Shown here piece after piece: positions 7,636 through 15,998 of a stretch of 46,338 bases of DNA. A program made the translations under genes and the position numbers. The notes below the pieces were generated by a model. The model saw only the letters and a list, made by a program, of their open reading frames with translations. It did not search any database and was not told the DNA's origin. The DNA is from JARYMI01 sp037444845 (GTDB lineage: Bacteria; Acidobacteriota; Aminicenantia; Aminicenantales; UBA8522), in NCBI GenBank assembly GCA_037444845.1, contig JBBILQ010000015.1, positions 1-46,338 of the forward strand, in the 5' to 3' direction. Position 1 is the stretch's first letter. The number at the start of each line of letters is the position of its first letter.

Positions 7636-8295
7636 CTATGCTCTTTCAAAATAGCGGTCGGCTGCAGCATCGAGCCCTGAGAGAAGGCTTTCCAGCTTCC
7701 GGCGTTCTTTCTCGAAATCCTGTTCATCCAGGGGGGCGGTCACCCGAAGCGGCCGACCGAAGACGGCGACAACACGGGAGAACGGGTAGAACAATAAAAA
7801 ATGATCCCAGCTCCCAAGAAACCTTTTCCGGGAAGCCGAAAAAGAAAAGGGCACCAGAAACGCTCCTGTTTCCTGGGCTAATTTCAGGCAACCGGGCTTG
7901 AGAAACCGGTCCGGGCCTTTCGGGCCGTCCGGGATGATGATGAGATCGCTGCCCAGCCGGAGTTCGTTTTTCATCTCGTTCCATGCACGGACAACGGCGT
8001 GGGAGCTCGATCCCCTGAGGATGCGAAAGCCCCATCCAGAAGCGATCCGCGCGATGATCTCGCCATCCTTGCTCGGACTGACAAGAGCGGCGATGCCGCG
8101 CCTGCGGAAGAAATAAAGGGCAAAGAGAAGACGGCCGTGCCAGGTCAGCAGAATAACGGGTTTACCCTCTTTTTTAAGCTTTCTGTATTCTTGATCGCCG
8201 ACAACGGCGATCCGGCATGTCCCGGCCCACAGCCGCAAAAGAGCTCTTCCCAGGACCCCGATGGCCTTCCAGCGCAGCCTATCCCGCAGCGACAT
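7636..8295 (-). CDS. Lysophospholipid acyltransferase family protein (DUF374)
   Basis: 219 residues, typical of DUF374. The WHGRLL segment corresponds to the histidine-containing acyltransferase block, and IIPDGPKGP is the diagnostic DUF374 motif. A short hydrophobic N-terminal segment (residues 10-25) suggests inner-membrane association. The family is related to LpxL/PlsC-type acyltransferases and is often linked to lipid A or Kdo-region genes. The acyl acceptor cannot be named here. It lies downstream of the symporter gene on the same strand with a 45-base gap. Confidence 0.82.
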   Translation of the reverse strand: MSLRDRLRWKAIGVLGRALLRLWAGTCRIAVVGDQEYRKLKKEGKPVILLTWHGRLLFALYFFRRRGIAALVSPSKDGEIIARIASGWGFRILRGSSSHAVVRAWNEMKNELRLGSDLIIIPDGPKGPDRFLKPGCLKLAQETGAFLVPFSFSASRKRFLGSWDHFLLFYPFSRVVAVFGRPLRVTAPLDEQDFEKERRKLESLLSGLDAAADRYFERA

Positions 8296-8340
8296 TGCCC
8301 CTAATAATACCTCATTTGCCGCCTAAACTGAAGAGTTTGG

Positions 8341-9726
8341 TTATGGGGCGGATGGACGGAGCTTCTCCAGGAGGAACCCGGCCGTGAACCCGGCCAGGCT
8401 CAGGGCCAGACCGTAAGGAACCGAATGTGGCCAGGACGGGAGACCCGCGGGAAAAACCTTCAACTCCGAGAGGAAGCTCGCCAGAGCGAACCCGCCGCCC
8501 AGCGCGAGGCTCAGGCCGCCTGCCAAGGGGATTTTTTTCTTGAAAATAAACATGGCCATCCCGGGAACAAAAAGACCCTCGGCCATAATCTCAGAAGCCA
8601 GCCCGATCGTCCTGAGAATGCTCTGAAACCGGGTGGCGACAGCAAAAGACAGGATGGCCACGAGAAAAGTGGCTATCCGTCCGGCCAAGACCAGGCCGAC
8701 CCCTGCCTCCCGGTGCGGGGCGAAGATTCGCTGGTAGATGTCCCGGGTCAGGGTCAGGGCGCCCGTGTTGATGGCCGTATCCATGGTCGAAAGAACGGCT
8801 GCCGCAACGGCCACGAACAGAAGCGCCCCCAAAGCCGGAGCGATGCTCCCGGCGATGAATTCAGCAAGAAGCGGTGAGGCAAGAGCCCGGGAAGAAAAAA
8901 GAGGCCGGGCCAGGATTCCGATGACAACGACAAGCCCGTAGAGAAAAACAAAGGCGATTGCTGTCGTGAGGAGGCCGAGCCGGGCTTTCTCAGCCGTCCG
9001 GGCCGCCTGAACTCGCTGCCAGGCGATAGGAGAAATCGTCCAGGCCAGAGTAAAAGAAAGGGTGATGAGCAAATTTTGTTTGATGTCAACAAAAAAATTG
9101 ATTCCATGGAAAGCGGCTTCGAAAGAAGTGGACCTGGAGAGGAAGACGGCCAGGCCGACCGTTCCAGCTGTAAGAAGCAAGCACTGGAAGCTATCAGTGA
9201 AAGCAACAGAGCGCAGGCCTCCGCTCACAAGATAAACAATGACGACAGCCGTGCCCAGAGCGAGGCTCCAGAAATAGGACATCCCCAGGAAAGGCCGGAA
9301 GAAATTCCCCGCAGCCACCATCTGCGAAGAAGCCAGGACGACCATGTACCAGAAAATCAGGGCGGAGGCCAGGTGGCGGACGGTCTTTCCGTAATGGAGC
9401 TCAATGAGGTCAGGGAGGGTCAGGATGGGCAGCCGGCGGATGGGGCCTGCCAGGACGAAAGCAAAAATAAGCACCGTGAGGAGGGCCGGGGCACCCACCA
9501 GCCAGATGGCGCTCGCGCCGACCCGGTAGGCCTCGTCGGTCGTGACGAGCATGGAAGTGGCGCCAAACCAGGAAGCTGTCAGAGAGAGAAAAACAAGCCG
9601 GGCCGAAAGCGATCGCGAAGCCAAGAAAAAATCCTCCAGGCTTTTCATCCGGCGCGAGAACTTCAGCCCAAGGAAAAGGATGATAGCGAAGTAGCCGCCG
9701 AGGAAGGCGAAGAATTCGGGCTTCAT
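8341..9726 (-). CDS. Sodium:solute symporter family transporter
   Basis: 461 residues with about 12-13 hydrophobic segments. The start (FAFLGGYFAIILFLGL, then RRMKSLEDFFLASRSL) and the GATSML / VYLVSGGLRSVAFTDSFQ segments are characteristic of the SSS (SLC5-like) family. These carriers move solutes such as sugars, amino acids or carboxylates with Na+. The substrate cannot be deduced from sequence. The ATG at 9726 has no Shine-Dalgarno sequence but lies 8 bases from a TATAAA box, matching the leaderless pattern seen elsewhere here. Confidence 0.88.
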   Translation of the reverse strand: MKPEFFAFLGGYFAIILFLGLKFSRRMKSLEDFFLASRSLSARLVFLSLTASWFGATSMLVTTDEAYRVGASAIWLVGAPALLTVLIFAFVLAGPIRRLPILTLPDLIELHYGKTVRHLASALIFWYMVVLASSQMVAAGNFFRPFLGMSYFWSLALGTAVVIVYLVSGGLRSVAFTDSFQCLLLTAGTVGLAVFLSRSTSFEAAFHGINFFVDIKQNLLITLSFTLAWTISPIAWQRVQAARTAEKARLGLLTTAIAFVFLYGLVVVIGILARPLFSSRALASPLLAEFIAGSIAPALGALLFVAVAAAVLSTMDTAINTGALTLTRDIYQRIFAPHREAGVGLVLAGRIATFLVAILSFAVATRFQSILRTIGLASEIMAEGLFVPGMAMFIFKKKIPLAGGLSLALGGGFALASFLSELKVFPAGLPSWPHSVPYGLALSLAGFTAGFLLEKLRPSAP

Positions 9727-9734
9727 CGGCCCGA

Positions 9735-9763
9735 TTTATAGCAGAAAACGCGCGGCCGGTAAA
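9735..9763 (-). promoter_or_regulatory. Promoter for symporter gene, leaderless type
   Basis: On the minus strand, TTTACC (9763-9758) and TATAAA (9740-9735) are 17 bases apart. The start codon at 9726 begins 8 bases beyond the -10 box. Confidence 0.45.
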
Positions 9764-9869
9764 CATCAATTCGTCTGGACGCGACAAAGCCTCTTTTACC
9801 CTAACGGCAGTTCTGATAAACTACCGAATTGACGGTCTCGAAGGAGGTTTCGACCATCCGCTTAAGTTC

Positions 9870-10874
9870 GTGAGAGCACTCATCACTGGCGCCAGCGGGT
9901 TTATCGGCGGCCACCTGGCCGAGAAATTGTGCCGCCGGAGCTATGAGGTTTTCTGCCTCGTCCGAAAAACCAGCCTCGTTTCTCATCTGAGAGGCCTGCC
10001 GGCGAGGTTCATCATCGGAGATATGAGGGACGCCGCCTCGCTCCGCTCCGCTGTCCGGGGTATGGACTATGTCTTCCATCTGGCAGGCGTCATCACCTCC
10101 CTGGACCGGCAGGAATATGAGGCTGTCAACGTTCATGGCACCTGGAAGCTTGTCCATGTCATTCTCAAAGAGGCTCCCGGCCTCAAGCGTTTTGTTTTCG
10201 TCTCCAGTATTAGCGCCGCGGGACCGAGTTCCGAGCACCGAGCCCTTAGCGAAACGGATGAACCCCGGCCAATTTCAGAATACGGCCGGAGCAAGCTTGA
10301 GGCCGAGCGTATCGTCCTCGAGGCCGGGAGCAAGCTTCCGGTAGCGGTCGTCCGGCCGCCTAATGTGTTGGGACCACGGCAGCGAGAACTCCAGGAATCT
10401 ATAAGGCTGATTCGTCGCCGAATCGTCCCGGTCGTAGGAAACGGCCGCCCTCAAACCAGTCTCGCCGATGTCGCTGATATCGCGGAGGCTATGGTCCTCT
10501 GCGCCGAGAACCCGAGGGCTATGGGTGAAATATACTTCATCACGGACGGAAAGGCATACGCCTGGCGAGAGATCGTCGCGGCGACTATCCGGGAGCTGGG
10601 GCTGCGTCCGCCGTTTCTTAAAGTCCCGTTCGCCGTCCAGTATGCGGCTTCGTGGATCGAAGAAAGGACAGCAAGACGGCAACGCCGGCCTCCCCGGCTG
10701 ACCAGAGAGCACGTCCTGGCAGTCCGGAAGTACTACTGGATCTACGATGGGACAAAAATTCGGCGTGAGCTCGGCTTCAAACCAGCTTGGGACATGCCGG
10801 GTTCGATCCGCCGGACCGTGAAATGGATTCTCCGTGAAGAAGGGACGGCCCGGGGAGAGAGTGGTTCGACATGA
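9870..10874 (+). CDS. NAD(P)-dependent epimerase/dehydratase, extended SDR (1 of 3)
   Basis: 334 residues from a GTG start. The Rossmann motif GASGFIGG is at residues 7-14, acidic residues end DMRD, the active-site serines are in VSSISAAG, and the YxxxK pair is Y138/K142 (EYGRSK). It is an extended SDR of the 3-beta-hydroxysteroid dehydrogenase / sugar-epimerase type, with the C-terminal domain ending in AWDMPGSIRRTVKWIL. An AAGGAGG stretch lies 22 bases before the GTG, too far for a normal site, so the exact start is not secure. The stop overlaps the next gene as ATGA. First gene of a plus-strand cluster that runs to 16903. Confidence 0.85.
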   Translation: MRALITGASGFIGGHLAEKLCRRSYEVFCLVRKTSLVSHLRGLPARFIIGDMRDAASLRSAVRGMDYVFHLAGVITSLDRQEYEAVNVHGTWKLVHVILKEAPGLKRFVFVSSISAAGPSSEHRALSETDEPRPISEYGRSKLEAERIVLEAGSKLPVAVVRPPNVLGPRQRELQESIRLIRRRIVPVVGNGRPQTSLADVADIAEAMVLCAENPRAMGEIYFITDGKAYAWREIVAATIRELGLRPPFLKVPFAVQYAASWIEERTARRQRRPPRLTREHVLAVRKYYWIYDGTKIRRELGFKPAWDMPGSIRRTVKWILREEGTARGESGST

Positions 10875-11305
10875 ACGAATACAAGCCTGTCTGCATCCTC
10901 GGTCTGCCTGTCAGAATCATTGACGCAGCAATTCTCGGCGGGCTCATCTTTTTCCTTCTTCTGGCCGCGGTTTTTTCGGGCCGGCTCGACAACCCGCTTT
11001 CCTTTATCGGGAAAAGCTCGCTCGCAGGTTGCCTCTACATCGGGTCAATCCTCTGGCTCACTCGCCTGAGGACAAAAACTCTCCGCTTTCTGGTTCGCAC
11101 GGCGTCCGTCCAGGCCTGGCGAGAGTTTTTCTTATTGGCTCCGGTCATCCTCTCCCTCTATGGTTCGACGGTCTACGGATGGTTCCATTACGCGTCCGAC
11201 TCGATCATCGGCATCCTGACGGGATTCCTGGTCCTCGCTGCCGGGCCAACTCTTGTCCGTGGCTGGAACCGACGGGCAGATAGCCGCATCGGGAGTTGCC
11301 GATGA
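10871..11305 (+). CDS. Small membrane protein with a PAP2-like C-terminal motif
   Basis: 144 residues with four or five hydrophobic segments. The stretch STVYGWFHYASDSIIGILTG (residues 99-118) has Ser-x6-His-x3-Asp (S99, H106, D110). This resembles the third motif of PAP2-type lipid phosphatases and sphingolipid synthases (HYxxD followed by GxxxG). The first PAP2 motif (KxxxxxxRP) and the central PSGH motif are not seen, so the protein is either a truncated or degenerate member, or only a look-alike. It overlaps both neighbours by 4 bases (ATGA at each end), so it belongs to the SDR operon. A role in lipid processing is inference. Confidence 0.5.
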   Translation: MNEYKPVCILGLPVRIIDAAILGGLIFFLLLAAVFSGRLDNPLSFIGKSSLAGCLYIGSILWLTRLRTKTLRFLVRTASVQAWREFFLLAPVILSLYGSTVYGWFHYASDSIIGILTGFLVLAAGPTLVRGWNRRADSRIGSCR

Positions 11306-12303
11306 ACTCAGTCCTGATCACCGGCGCCAACGGGTTTATCGGGTCGAACCTTTGCCGCCACTTTCTAAACCGGGGCGTCCGCGTCTACGGCTTTGTCAGG
11401 GAGTCATCGAACCTCCGCTTCCTCGAAGGGCTTGATGTTTGCCTCGTCCGCGGAGAGCTCAGGGAGATAGGGGATAGCAGGATCCCGGACGACATCTCAG
11501 CCGTCGTTCATTCGGCCTCTCTTGTATCTGATGAGGCCGTGGAGAAAGCCTGTGAGATGAATATTTTTCAGGCAACCATCAACTTCGTCCGGAAGCTTCA
11601 GGCTGAGGCAATTCCTCTGCGGCGATTTGTTTACCTGTCCACAGCTCTTGTCCTGGGATATAACGGAATCGAGATCTCCGAGGAGCGGCCAGGCGAGGGC
11701 GCTGAATTTCTCCCCTACACAAGGCAGAAGAAACGCACAGAGCGGTTTCTCCTGTCCGAGCACGAAGAGAGAGGGTTTCCGGTTGTCATCCTCCGGCCAG
11801 GGGATGTCTACGGACCTAACGACCGCACGACCTGTGCCCAAATCCTCAGGGGATGCGAGCGGGGTGTCCCTCTGATCGTCGGACACGGCCGGTGGCGTTT
11901 TGGATATTGCTATGTAGGAAACCTCTGCCAGGCCGTTGAGTTGGCTATAAGCAGAGAAGGAATCGAGGGCCGCGCATACACCGTTACAAACAGAGAGCTG
12001 CCGTCCTGGCGTGATTTTTTCGAGGCTATTCAGAAAGGGCTGGGCAAGAAACAGCGCGTTTACATCCCTGCCTGGTTCGCCTTCGCCGTGGCTTGGATGA
12101 TGAAAGGACTCGGGCACATTTTCCCTGGCTACAAGCCGCCCCTGAATTACTACAGGATAAAGAGGATTACAACGGAGACAACATATGATATTTCCAGGAC
12201 CGTGTCCGAGCTCGAGTACAGGCCGGATGATAATTTCGAGGCTCAGATGGCCCAGATTGTGAACTGGTATCTCCAGGAGAGAAAGAATGGATATCTGGCT
12301 TGA
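11302..12303 (+). CDS. NAD(P)-dependent epimerase/dehydratase, extended SDR (2 of 3)
   Basis: 333 residues from the ATG at 11302, which overlaps the previous stop as ATGA and has GGGAG 6 bases upstream; a TTG two codons earlier is less likely. The Rossmann motif GANGFIGS is at residues 8-15, followed by VYLSTALVLGYNG and YTRQK as the YxxxK pair. The substrate domain includes the VILRPGDVYGP signature common to sugar epimerases and 3-beta-HSD-like enzymes. Substrate unknown. Its 3' end overlaps the CPBP gene by 17 bases. Confidence 0.85.
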   Translation: MNSVLITGANGFIGSNLCRHFLNRGVRVYGFVRESSNLRFLEGLDVCLVRGELREIGDSRIPDDISAVVHSASLVSDEAVEKACEMNIFQATINFVRKLQAEAIPLRRFVYLSTALVLGYNGIEISEERPGEGAEFLPYTRQKKRTERFLLSEHEERGFPVVILRPGDVYGPNDRTTCAQILRGCERGVPLIVGHGRWRFGYCYVGNLCQAVELAISREGIEGRAYTVTNRELPSWRDFFEAIQKGLGKKQRVYIPAWFAFAVAWMMKGLGHIFPGYKPPLNYYRIKRITTETTYDISRTVSELEYRPDDNFEAQMAQIVNWYLQERKNGYLA

Positions 12304-12991
12304 ACGGGCAGCGAGCTCAGGCTTCACGACGGCTCTTATCACTGTCGAAGTGAGCCTGGCTTTAACCCTTCTGGCTACAGTCCTCCATTTCCGCCGGCTC
12401 CGGCGCGTCCGCCGGGACATGGAAGCTGTCCTCCTTTATTTCGTCTTCTTCTTTGTCCTTCTCTTTGCCATCCCGTGTCTGATCACTGTGCTGGCGGCTC
12501 CTCAGCCCGCAGCTCTCCTCTCTTCGTTTGGTTTGACTTTTGGCCGGACCAGGCTGGGTCTTCTCATCCTCGCGGCGGGAATCCCGGTCGCGATCGCCTG
12601 CGGGCTTATCGGCTCGCGTGACCCGGAAATGCAACGGTTGTACCCCTTCTCCAAAAAAGCTTGCGCAAACCTCGCGCCTTTCCTGCTTTACGAGAGCTAT
12701 TATTTTGTCTTCTATTATTTAGCCTGGGAATTCGCTTTTCGCGGCCTCCTCTTTTTCCCTTTTATCCCTGCTATCGGGCTCCTGCCAGCATTGGCCGTCC
12801 AGACCATTGCTTCGACTCTTTATCACATCGGCCATCCCGATTCAGAAGTCTTCGCCGCCTTCGGAGCCGGGTTCGCTTTCGGGCTCATCGCCTATGCCAC
12901 CCATTCCATCTTCTACACAACGGTCCTCCATGCTGCGGCCGGCATCAGCACCGATGCTTTTCTCTATTTCCGGAAAAGGAGCCAGGCGTGA
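12287..12991 (+). CDS. CPBP-family intramembrane protease-like protein, altered active site
   Basis: 234 residues with about seven membrane segments. The CPBP/Rce1 motifs are visible but altered. Motif 1 reads WEFAFRG (W147, E148, R152) where EExxxRG is usual, so the first Glu is Trp. Motif 2 is TLYHIGH (H180, H183). The last motif is H215 followed by AAAG in place of HxxxN. Family members cleave membrane or prenylated substrates or confer bacteriocin immunity; loss of the first Glu may reduce catalysis. An AGGAG sequence lies 7 bases before the ATG. The end overlaps the next SDR as GTGA, so it is translationally embedded between two SDR genes. Confidence 0.75.
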   Translation: MDIWLERAASSGFTTALITVEVSLALTLLATVLHFRRLRRVRRDMEAVLLYFVFFFVLLFAIPCLITVLAAPQPAALLSSFGLTFGRTRLGLLILAAGIPVAIACGLIGSRDPEMQRLYPFSKKACANLAPFLLYESYYFVFYYLAWEFAFRGLLFFPFIPAIGLLPALAVQTIASTLYHIGHPDSEVFAAFGAGFAFGLIAYATHSIFYTTVLHAAAGISTDAFLYFRKRSQA

Positions 12992-14058
12992 GAGTCCTCG
13001 TTACAGGAGCCACAGGTTTTGTCGGAGCGGTCTTGATGCCGCTGTTGGTCGCTCGCTACGGAGAAGAAGCCGTCTCGGCTTTCGTCCTGCCCGAAGACCA
13101 AATCCCCTCCTCGTGGGAGGAGAGTGAAGTCCGGCTTTTCGAAGGCGATATCGCCGATACCACCGCTGTCCAACGTGCTGTTGAGGGCAACACCCATGTC
13201 GTCCATCTGGCCGGGTTTATCTCATACTGGAAAGGCGAGGCCCGGCAGCTCGAGCGAGTCAATGTTGAAGGCGTCTGCCGGGTGGTTGAAGCCTGTCTCA
13301 GGAGCGCGGTCCGCCGACTCATTCATGTCTCCTCGGTCGGCGCTGTCGGCTTTCACCGGGACGGACGTCTGGCCGATGAGACGACTCCCTTTAACTGGCC
13401 CACGGCGATCCTTTACATGGCTTCCAAAAGGAAAGGGCAGGACATTGTCGAACGGGCAGTCAAGGAGCGGGGACTTCCGGCTATCCTCCTCAACCCTGCC
13501 TCGATCATCGGGCCCGGCGATCACAACCCCGCGACACCGCACAACGAGCTCTACCGACGAGTCTGCTGCCGCCGCCTCATCGGTTCTTTCGCCGGCGGGC
13601 TGGCTTTGGTCGACGTCCGTGACCTTGCGGCCATCATCTTGAAGGCTCTTGAAGGATGGGGAAAGGACGGCGAGAGCTACAACGTGGTCGGGGCCAACCT
13701 CAGCTATGCCGAGGTCGTCCGTCTCATCAGCCAGGCTTGCGGCCGGAAGGCCTATCCGCTCCGCCTTCCAGCCTTCTTTGTCACTCTCGCCGGGATAGCT
13801 TCTGAGCAGATGAGCCGGCTGACGGGGCGGAGACCGTTGCTCACAGCCGCGTACGGACGGCTGAGCGGTTGGACAGCCTATTACGACAATGCGAAGAGCC
13901 GGGCCGCTTTCGACCACAGCTATATCGATGCCCAGACGTCCATCAAAGACGCGTGGGATTATTTCCATGATACCTTCGGCTGCGGCGGCAAGATCAGAGT
14001 CGAAAAAAGACATTTTGTGGCCCAGAAAAGCTTAAACAGGCAAGAAAAAAGGATGTAA
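12988..14058 (+). CDS. NAD(P)-dependent epimerase/dehydratase, extended SDR (3 of 3)
   Basis: 356 residues from the GTG at 12988, which overlaps the CPBP stop as GTGA. A frame extending back to 12661 exists but covers the CPBP gene and lacks SDR features. The Rossmann motif is GATGFVGA, followed by HVSSVGAVG and YMASK (YxxxK), with ILLNPASIIGPGD in the substrate domain. This is the dihydroflavonol-reductase / 3-beta-HSD-like branch of extended SDRs, which includes the hopanoid-associated HpnA group. The specific reaction is unknown. The C-terminus is a basic tail of about 25 residues not seen in the other two SDRs. Confidence 0.83.
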   Translation: MRVLVTGATGFVGAVLMPLLVARYGEEAVSAFVLPEDQIPSSWEESEVRLFEGDIADTTAVQRAVEGNTHVVHLAGFISYWKGEARQLERVNVEGVCRVVEACLRSAVRRLIHVSSVGAVGFHRDGRLADETTPFNWPTAILYMASKRKGQDIVERAVKERGLPAILLNPASIIGPGDHNPATPHNELYRRVCCRRLIGSFAGGLALVDVRDLAAIILKALEGWGKDGESYNVVGANLSYAEVVRLISQACGRKAYPLRLPAFFVTLAGIASEQMSRLTGRRPLLTAAYGRLSGWTAYYDNAKSRAAFDHSYIDAQTSIKDAWDYFHDTFGCGGKIRVEKRHFVAQKSLNRQEKRM

Positions 14059-14123
14059 AAATGATCTATCTTAAATTAAATCAAGCAGATGCCGTGGTCC
14101 CGCCTCGCAAAAGGGGCAAGAGA

Positions 14124-14807
14124 ATGCACACAATGAAAAACTTATTTTGGGCTGCTTGCATGTGCTTTCTGGGGGCGCGCGCTTTTCTATGGACAGCCCC
14201 TGCCTACTCTCCCCGGCAAGTGGCGCAGAACATCGAAAAAAAGCTCGCTTCGCTCCGGTCGCTCCAGGCCGATTTTGAACAGTCCTATTTTCCGTCGTCC
14301 ATATCCACGCCCCTCAAGGAAAAAGGAAAGGTCTACTTCCAGAAACCGGACCTCATGCGCTGGGAATACCTGGGGCCCGAGGATTACGTTTATCTCTATA
14401 AAAAGGGCTTGTCCCTGGCCTATTTTCCTGAGGACAACCAGCTTTTCCGCCATGCCCTCACTCCGGAAGAAAAGGGTTCCGAGCTCTTCACCCTGCTCCT
14501 GGGCCAGGCCAGCCTGGACGAAAGCTACACCGCCGAGCCGGCCTCCTTTCCCTCAGAAAAAAAGGACGCTTTGCAGATCAAGCTGGTTCCTAAACAGGAA
14601 GGAAATGTTTCATACATCCTGCTCGAAACTGACGAAAAGACTTGGCTTGTCCAAAAACTCATCCTGTTTGACTCGGCAGGAAACAAGCAGGAATTCCGCT
14701 TCAGCCGGATAAGGCCAAACTCTCGGCTTCCCGCCAAGATTTTCGACCTGGATATCCCTCCTGACTGCGAAGTCATCGACGACTTTCCGCCCATCAAGAA
14801 TGATTAA
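14124..14807 (+). CDS. LolA-like outer-membrane lipoprotein carrier
   Basis: About 227 residues from the ATG at 14124 (AAGGGG 8 bases upstream); ATG 14133 is possible. A signal peptide (MKNLFWAACMCFLG... to PAYS) is followed by the LolA fold opening: IEKKLASLRSLQADFEQ, then KGKVYFQKPDLMRWEY. LolA carries lipoproteins across the periplasm between LolCDE and the outer membrane. The frame also extends back to 14061, giving 21 residues before the signal peptide, which is unlikely. Its presence supports a Gram-negative type envelope. It may also be a specialised carrier serving the SDR/PAP2-like gene set upstream. Confidence 0.85.
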   Translation: MHTMKNLFWAACMCFLGARAFLWTAPAYSPRQVAQNIEKKLASLRSLQADFEQSYFPSSISTPLKEKGKVYFQKPDLMRWEYLGPEDYVYLYKKGLSLAYFPEDNQLFRHALTPEEKGSELFTLLLGQASLDESYTAEPASFPSEKKDALQIKLVPKQEGNVSYILLETDEKTWLVQKLILFDSAGNKQEFRFSRIRPNSRLPAKIFDLDIPPDCEVIDDFPPIKND

Positions 14808-14847
14808 ACTATTCTTTTGCCGTTTCGTATAAACGATTGAGGACAGG

Positions 14848-15423
14848 ATGTCCTCGATGAATGAAGAACAGGACAAGGAAGCTATCCGGCGCACTCTCCG
14901 GGGCGAGACGAAGGCGTTCGAAATTCTCGTCCGGAAATACCAGCAATCCATCATGAACTACATCGGCCGGATGGTCAGAGACCGGGAAATGGCTATCGAT
15001 TTTACGCAGGATGTCTTCGTTAGGGCTTACTCTTCTCTCCGCTCCTTCGACCCCACGCACAAGTTCACGACCTGGCTGTTCAGGATTGCCTCAAACCTCG
15101 TCATCGACCACTGGCGAAAGAAGAAGATCCAGGCGCTGTCCATCAGCGAACCTGCTGATGAAGACAGGGGGCCAGCGCTCGACATCCCGGATAACGGGCC
15201 GTCGGTTGCTCGGAAGTTCGAACTGGCGGAATTGAGGCGGCGGATCGAGAAGACCTTAGAGCAGCTGCCAGTCTCCCAGAGGGAGCTTTTCATCTGGCGG
15301 CACGTCAACGGGTTGAGCTACGAAGAAATGGCGGAAATAAAAAACCTTCCCCTGGGGACTGTCAAGAACCGCGTCTACCAGGCCAAAGAGACGATCCGCC
15401 GGCTTTTGGAGGAGTCATCATGA
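14848..15423 (+). CDS. ECF-type RNA polymerase sigma factor
   Basis: 191 residues. Sigma region 2 spans about 20-90 (AFEILVRKYQQSIMNYI, DFTQDVFVRAY, FTTWLFRIASNLVIDHWRK). Region 4 spans about 130-190 (LPVSQRELFIWRHVNGLSYEEMAE, LGTVKNRVYQAKETIRRLL). This is the RpoE-like ECF group. A GAGGA sequence lies just upstream of the ATG at 14848; ATG 14857 is an alternative. The stop overlaps the anti-sigma start as ATGA, the usual arrangement. It lies inside the envelope cluster, so envelope stress control is a reasonable inference. Confidence 0.93.
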   Translation: MSSMNEEQDKEAIRRTLRGETKAFEILVRKYQQSIMNYIGRMVRDREMAIDFTQDVFVRAYSSLRSFDPTHKFTTWLFRIASNLVIDHWRKKKIQALSISEPADEDRGPALDIPDNGPSVARKFELAELRRRIEKTLEQLPVSQRELFIWRHVNGLSYEEMAEIKNLPLGTVKNRVYQAKETIRRLLEESS

Positions 15424-15998
15424 GCTGCCTCAAGGTCGCTGAGATTTACGCCTATCTTGAAGACGATCTCCTCCCTGAACAAATGCCAGATATCAACGAA
15501 CACTTGGGCTTATGCCCAAAGTGCCGCCGGGCAATCGAAGGGAGGCGCCGCCTGACTGAGGCCGCTTCAAGCCTGCCGGCCCTCGAAGTCCCGGATGACC
15601 TAGCCCGCCGGGTCATGGCCAAGATCTCATCTCCGGTTCCCTCTTTGCCGGTTTGGCTAACCGCCTTTATCGTGGGCTTGTCTTCTCTCGGCCTCCTCTC
15701 TCTCATCCTTATCCTGTCGGGAGGAAAGAGCACGATGGCAATCCTGGCCGGGTTCAATCATGCTGTCCTGATCTATGTAAAAAACTCGATTGTATGGCTG
15801 GCCAAAGCCACAACCCTCCTAACTTCGGCCTGGAAGATTATCCAGACCTTAGTTTTGACCTTGTTCAAGGGGATTTCTCTGCTGACGGCCCTCACGAGCC
15901 CCGGGGTTCTTGTCCTGGCACTGACCGTGACCCTGGCGGCGCTCATCAGCCTTTATCTGGCGTTCAAGAAGATACTTTGGCAGGGAGAAAAAACATGA
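15420..15998 (+). CDS. Membrane anti-sigma factor with zinc-finger (ZAS) domain
   Basis: 192 residues. The N-terminal zinc-binding anti-sigma motif HxxxCxxC is H28, C32, C35 (in INEHLGLCPKC), typical of zf-HC2 domains that bind and hold an ECF sigma factor. Transmembrane segments lie at about 76-98 and 165-183. It overlaps the sigma gene and the following gene as ATGA at both ends, so the three are one translational unit. Release of the sigma factor probably needs a membrane signal; a rhomboid protease and a CPBP-like protein are encoded nearby, but a link is speculative. Confidence 0.88.
   Translation: MSCLKVAEIYAYLEDDLLPEQMPDINEHLGLCPKCRRAIEGRRRLTEAASSLPALEVPDDLARRVMAKISSPVPSLPVWLTAFIVGLSSLGLLSLILILSGGKSTMAILAGFNHAVLIYVKNSIVWLAKATTLLTSAWKIIQTLVLTLFKGISLLTALTSPGVLVLALTVTLAALISLYLAFKKILWQGEKT

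Noticed and set aside
11497..12420. Long minus-strand open frame (307 codons) opposite SDR2
   Set aside because: It is antisense to a clear SDR and has no recognisable domain; high-GC third-position effects explain it.
12661..12987. N-terminal extension of SDR3 by 109 codons
   Set aside because: Lies wholly inside the CPBP gene in another frame; the GTG at 12988 with GTGA overlap gives the normal SDR N-terminus.
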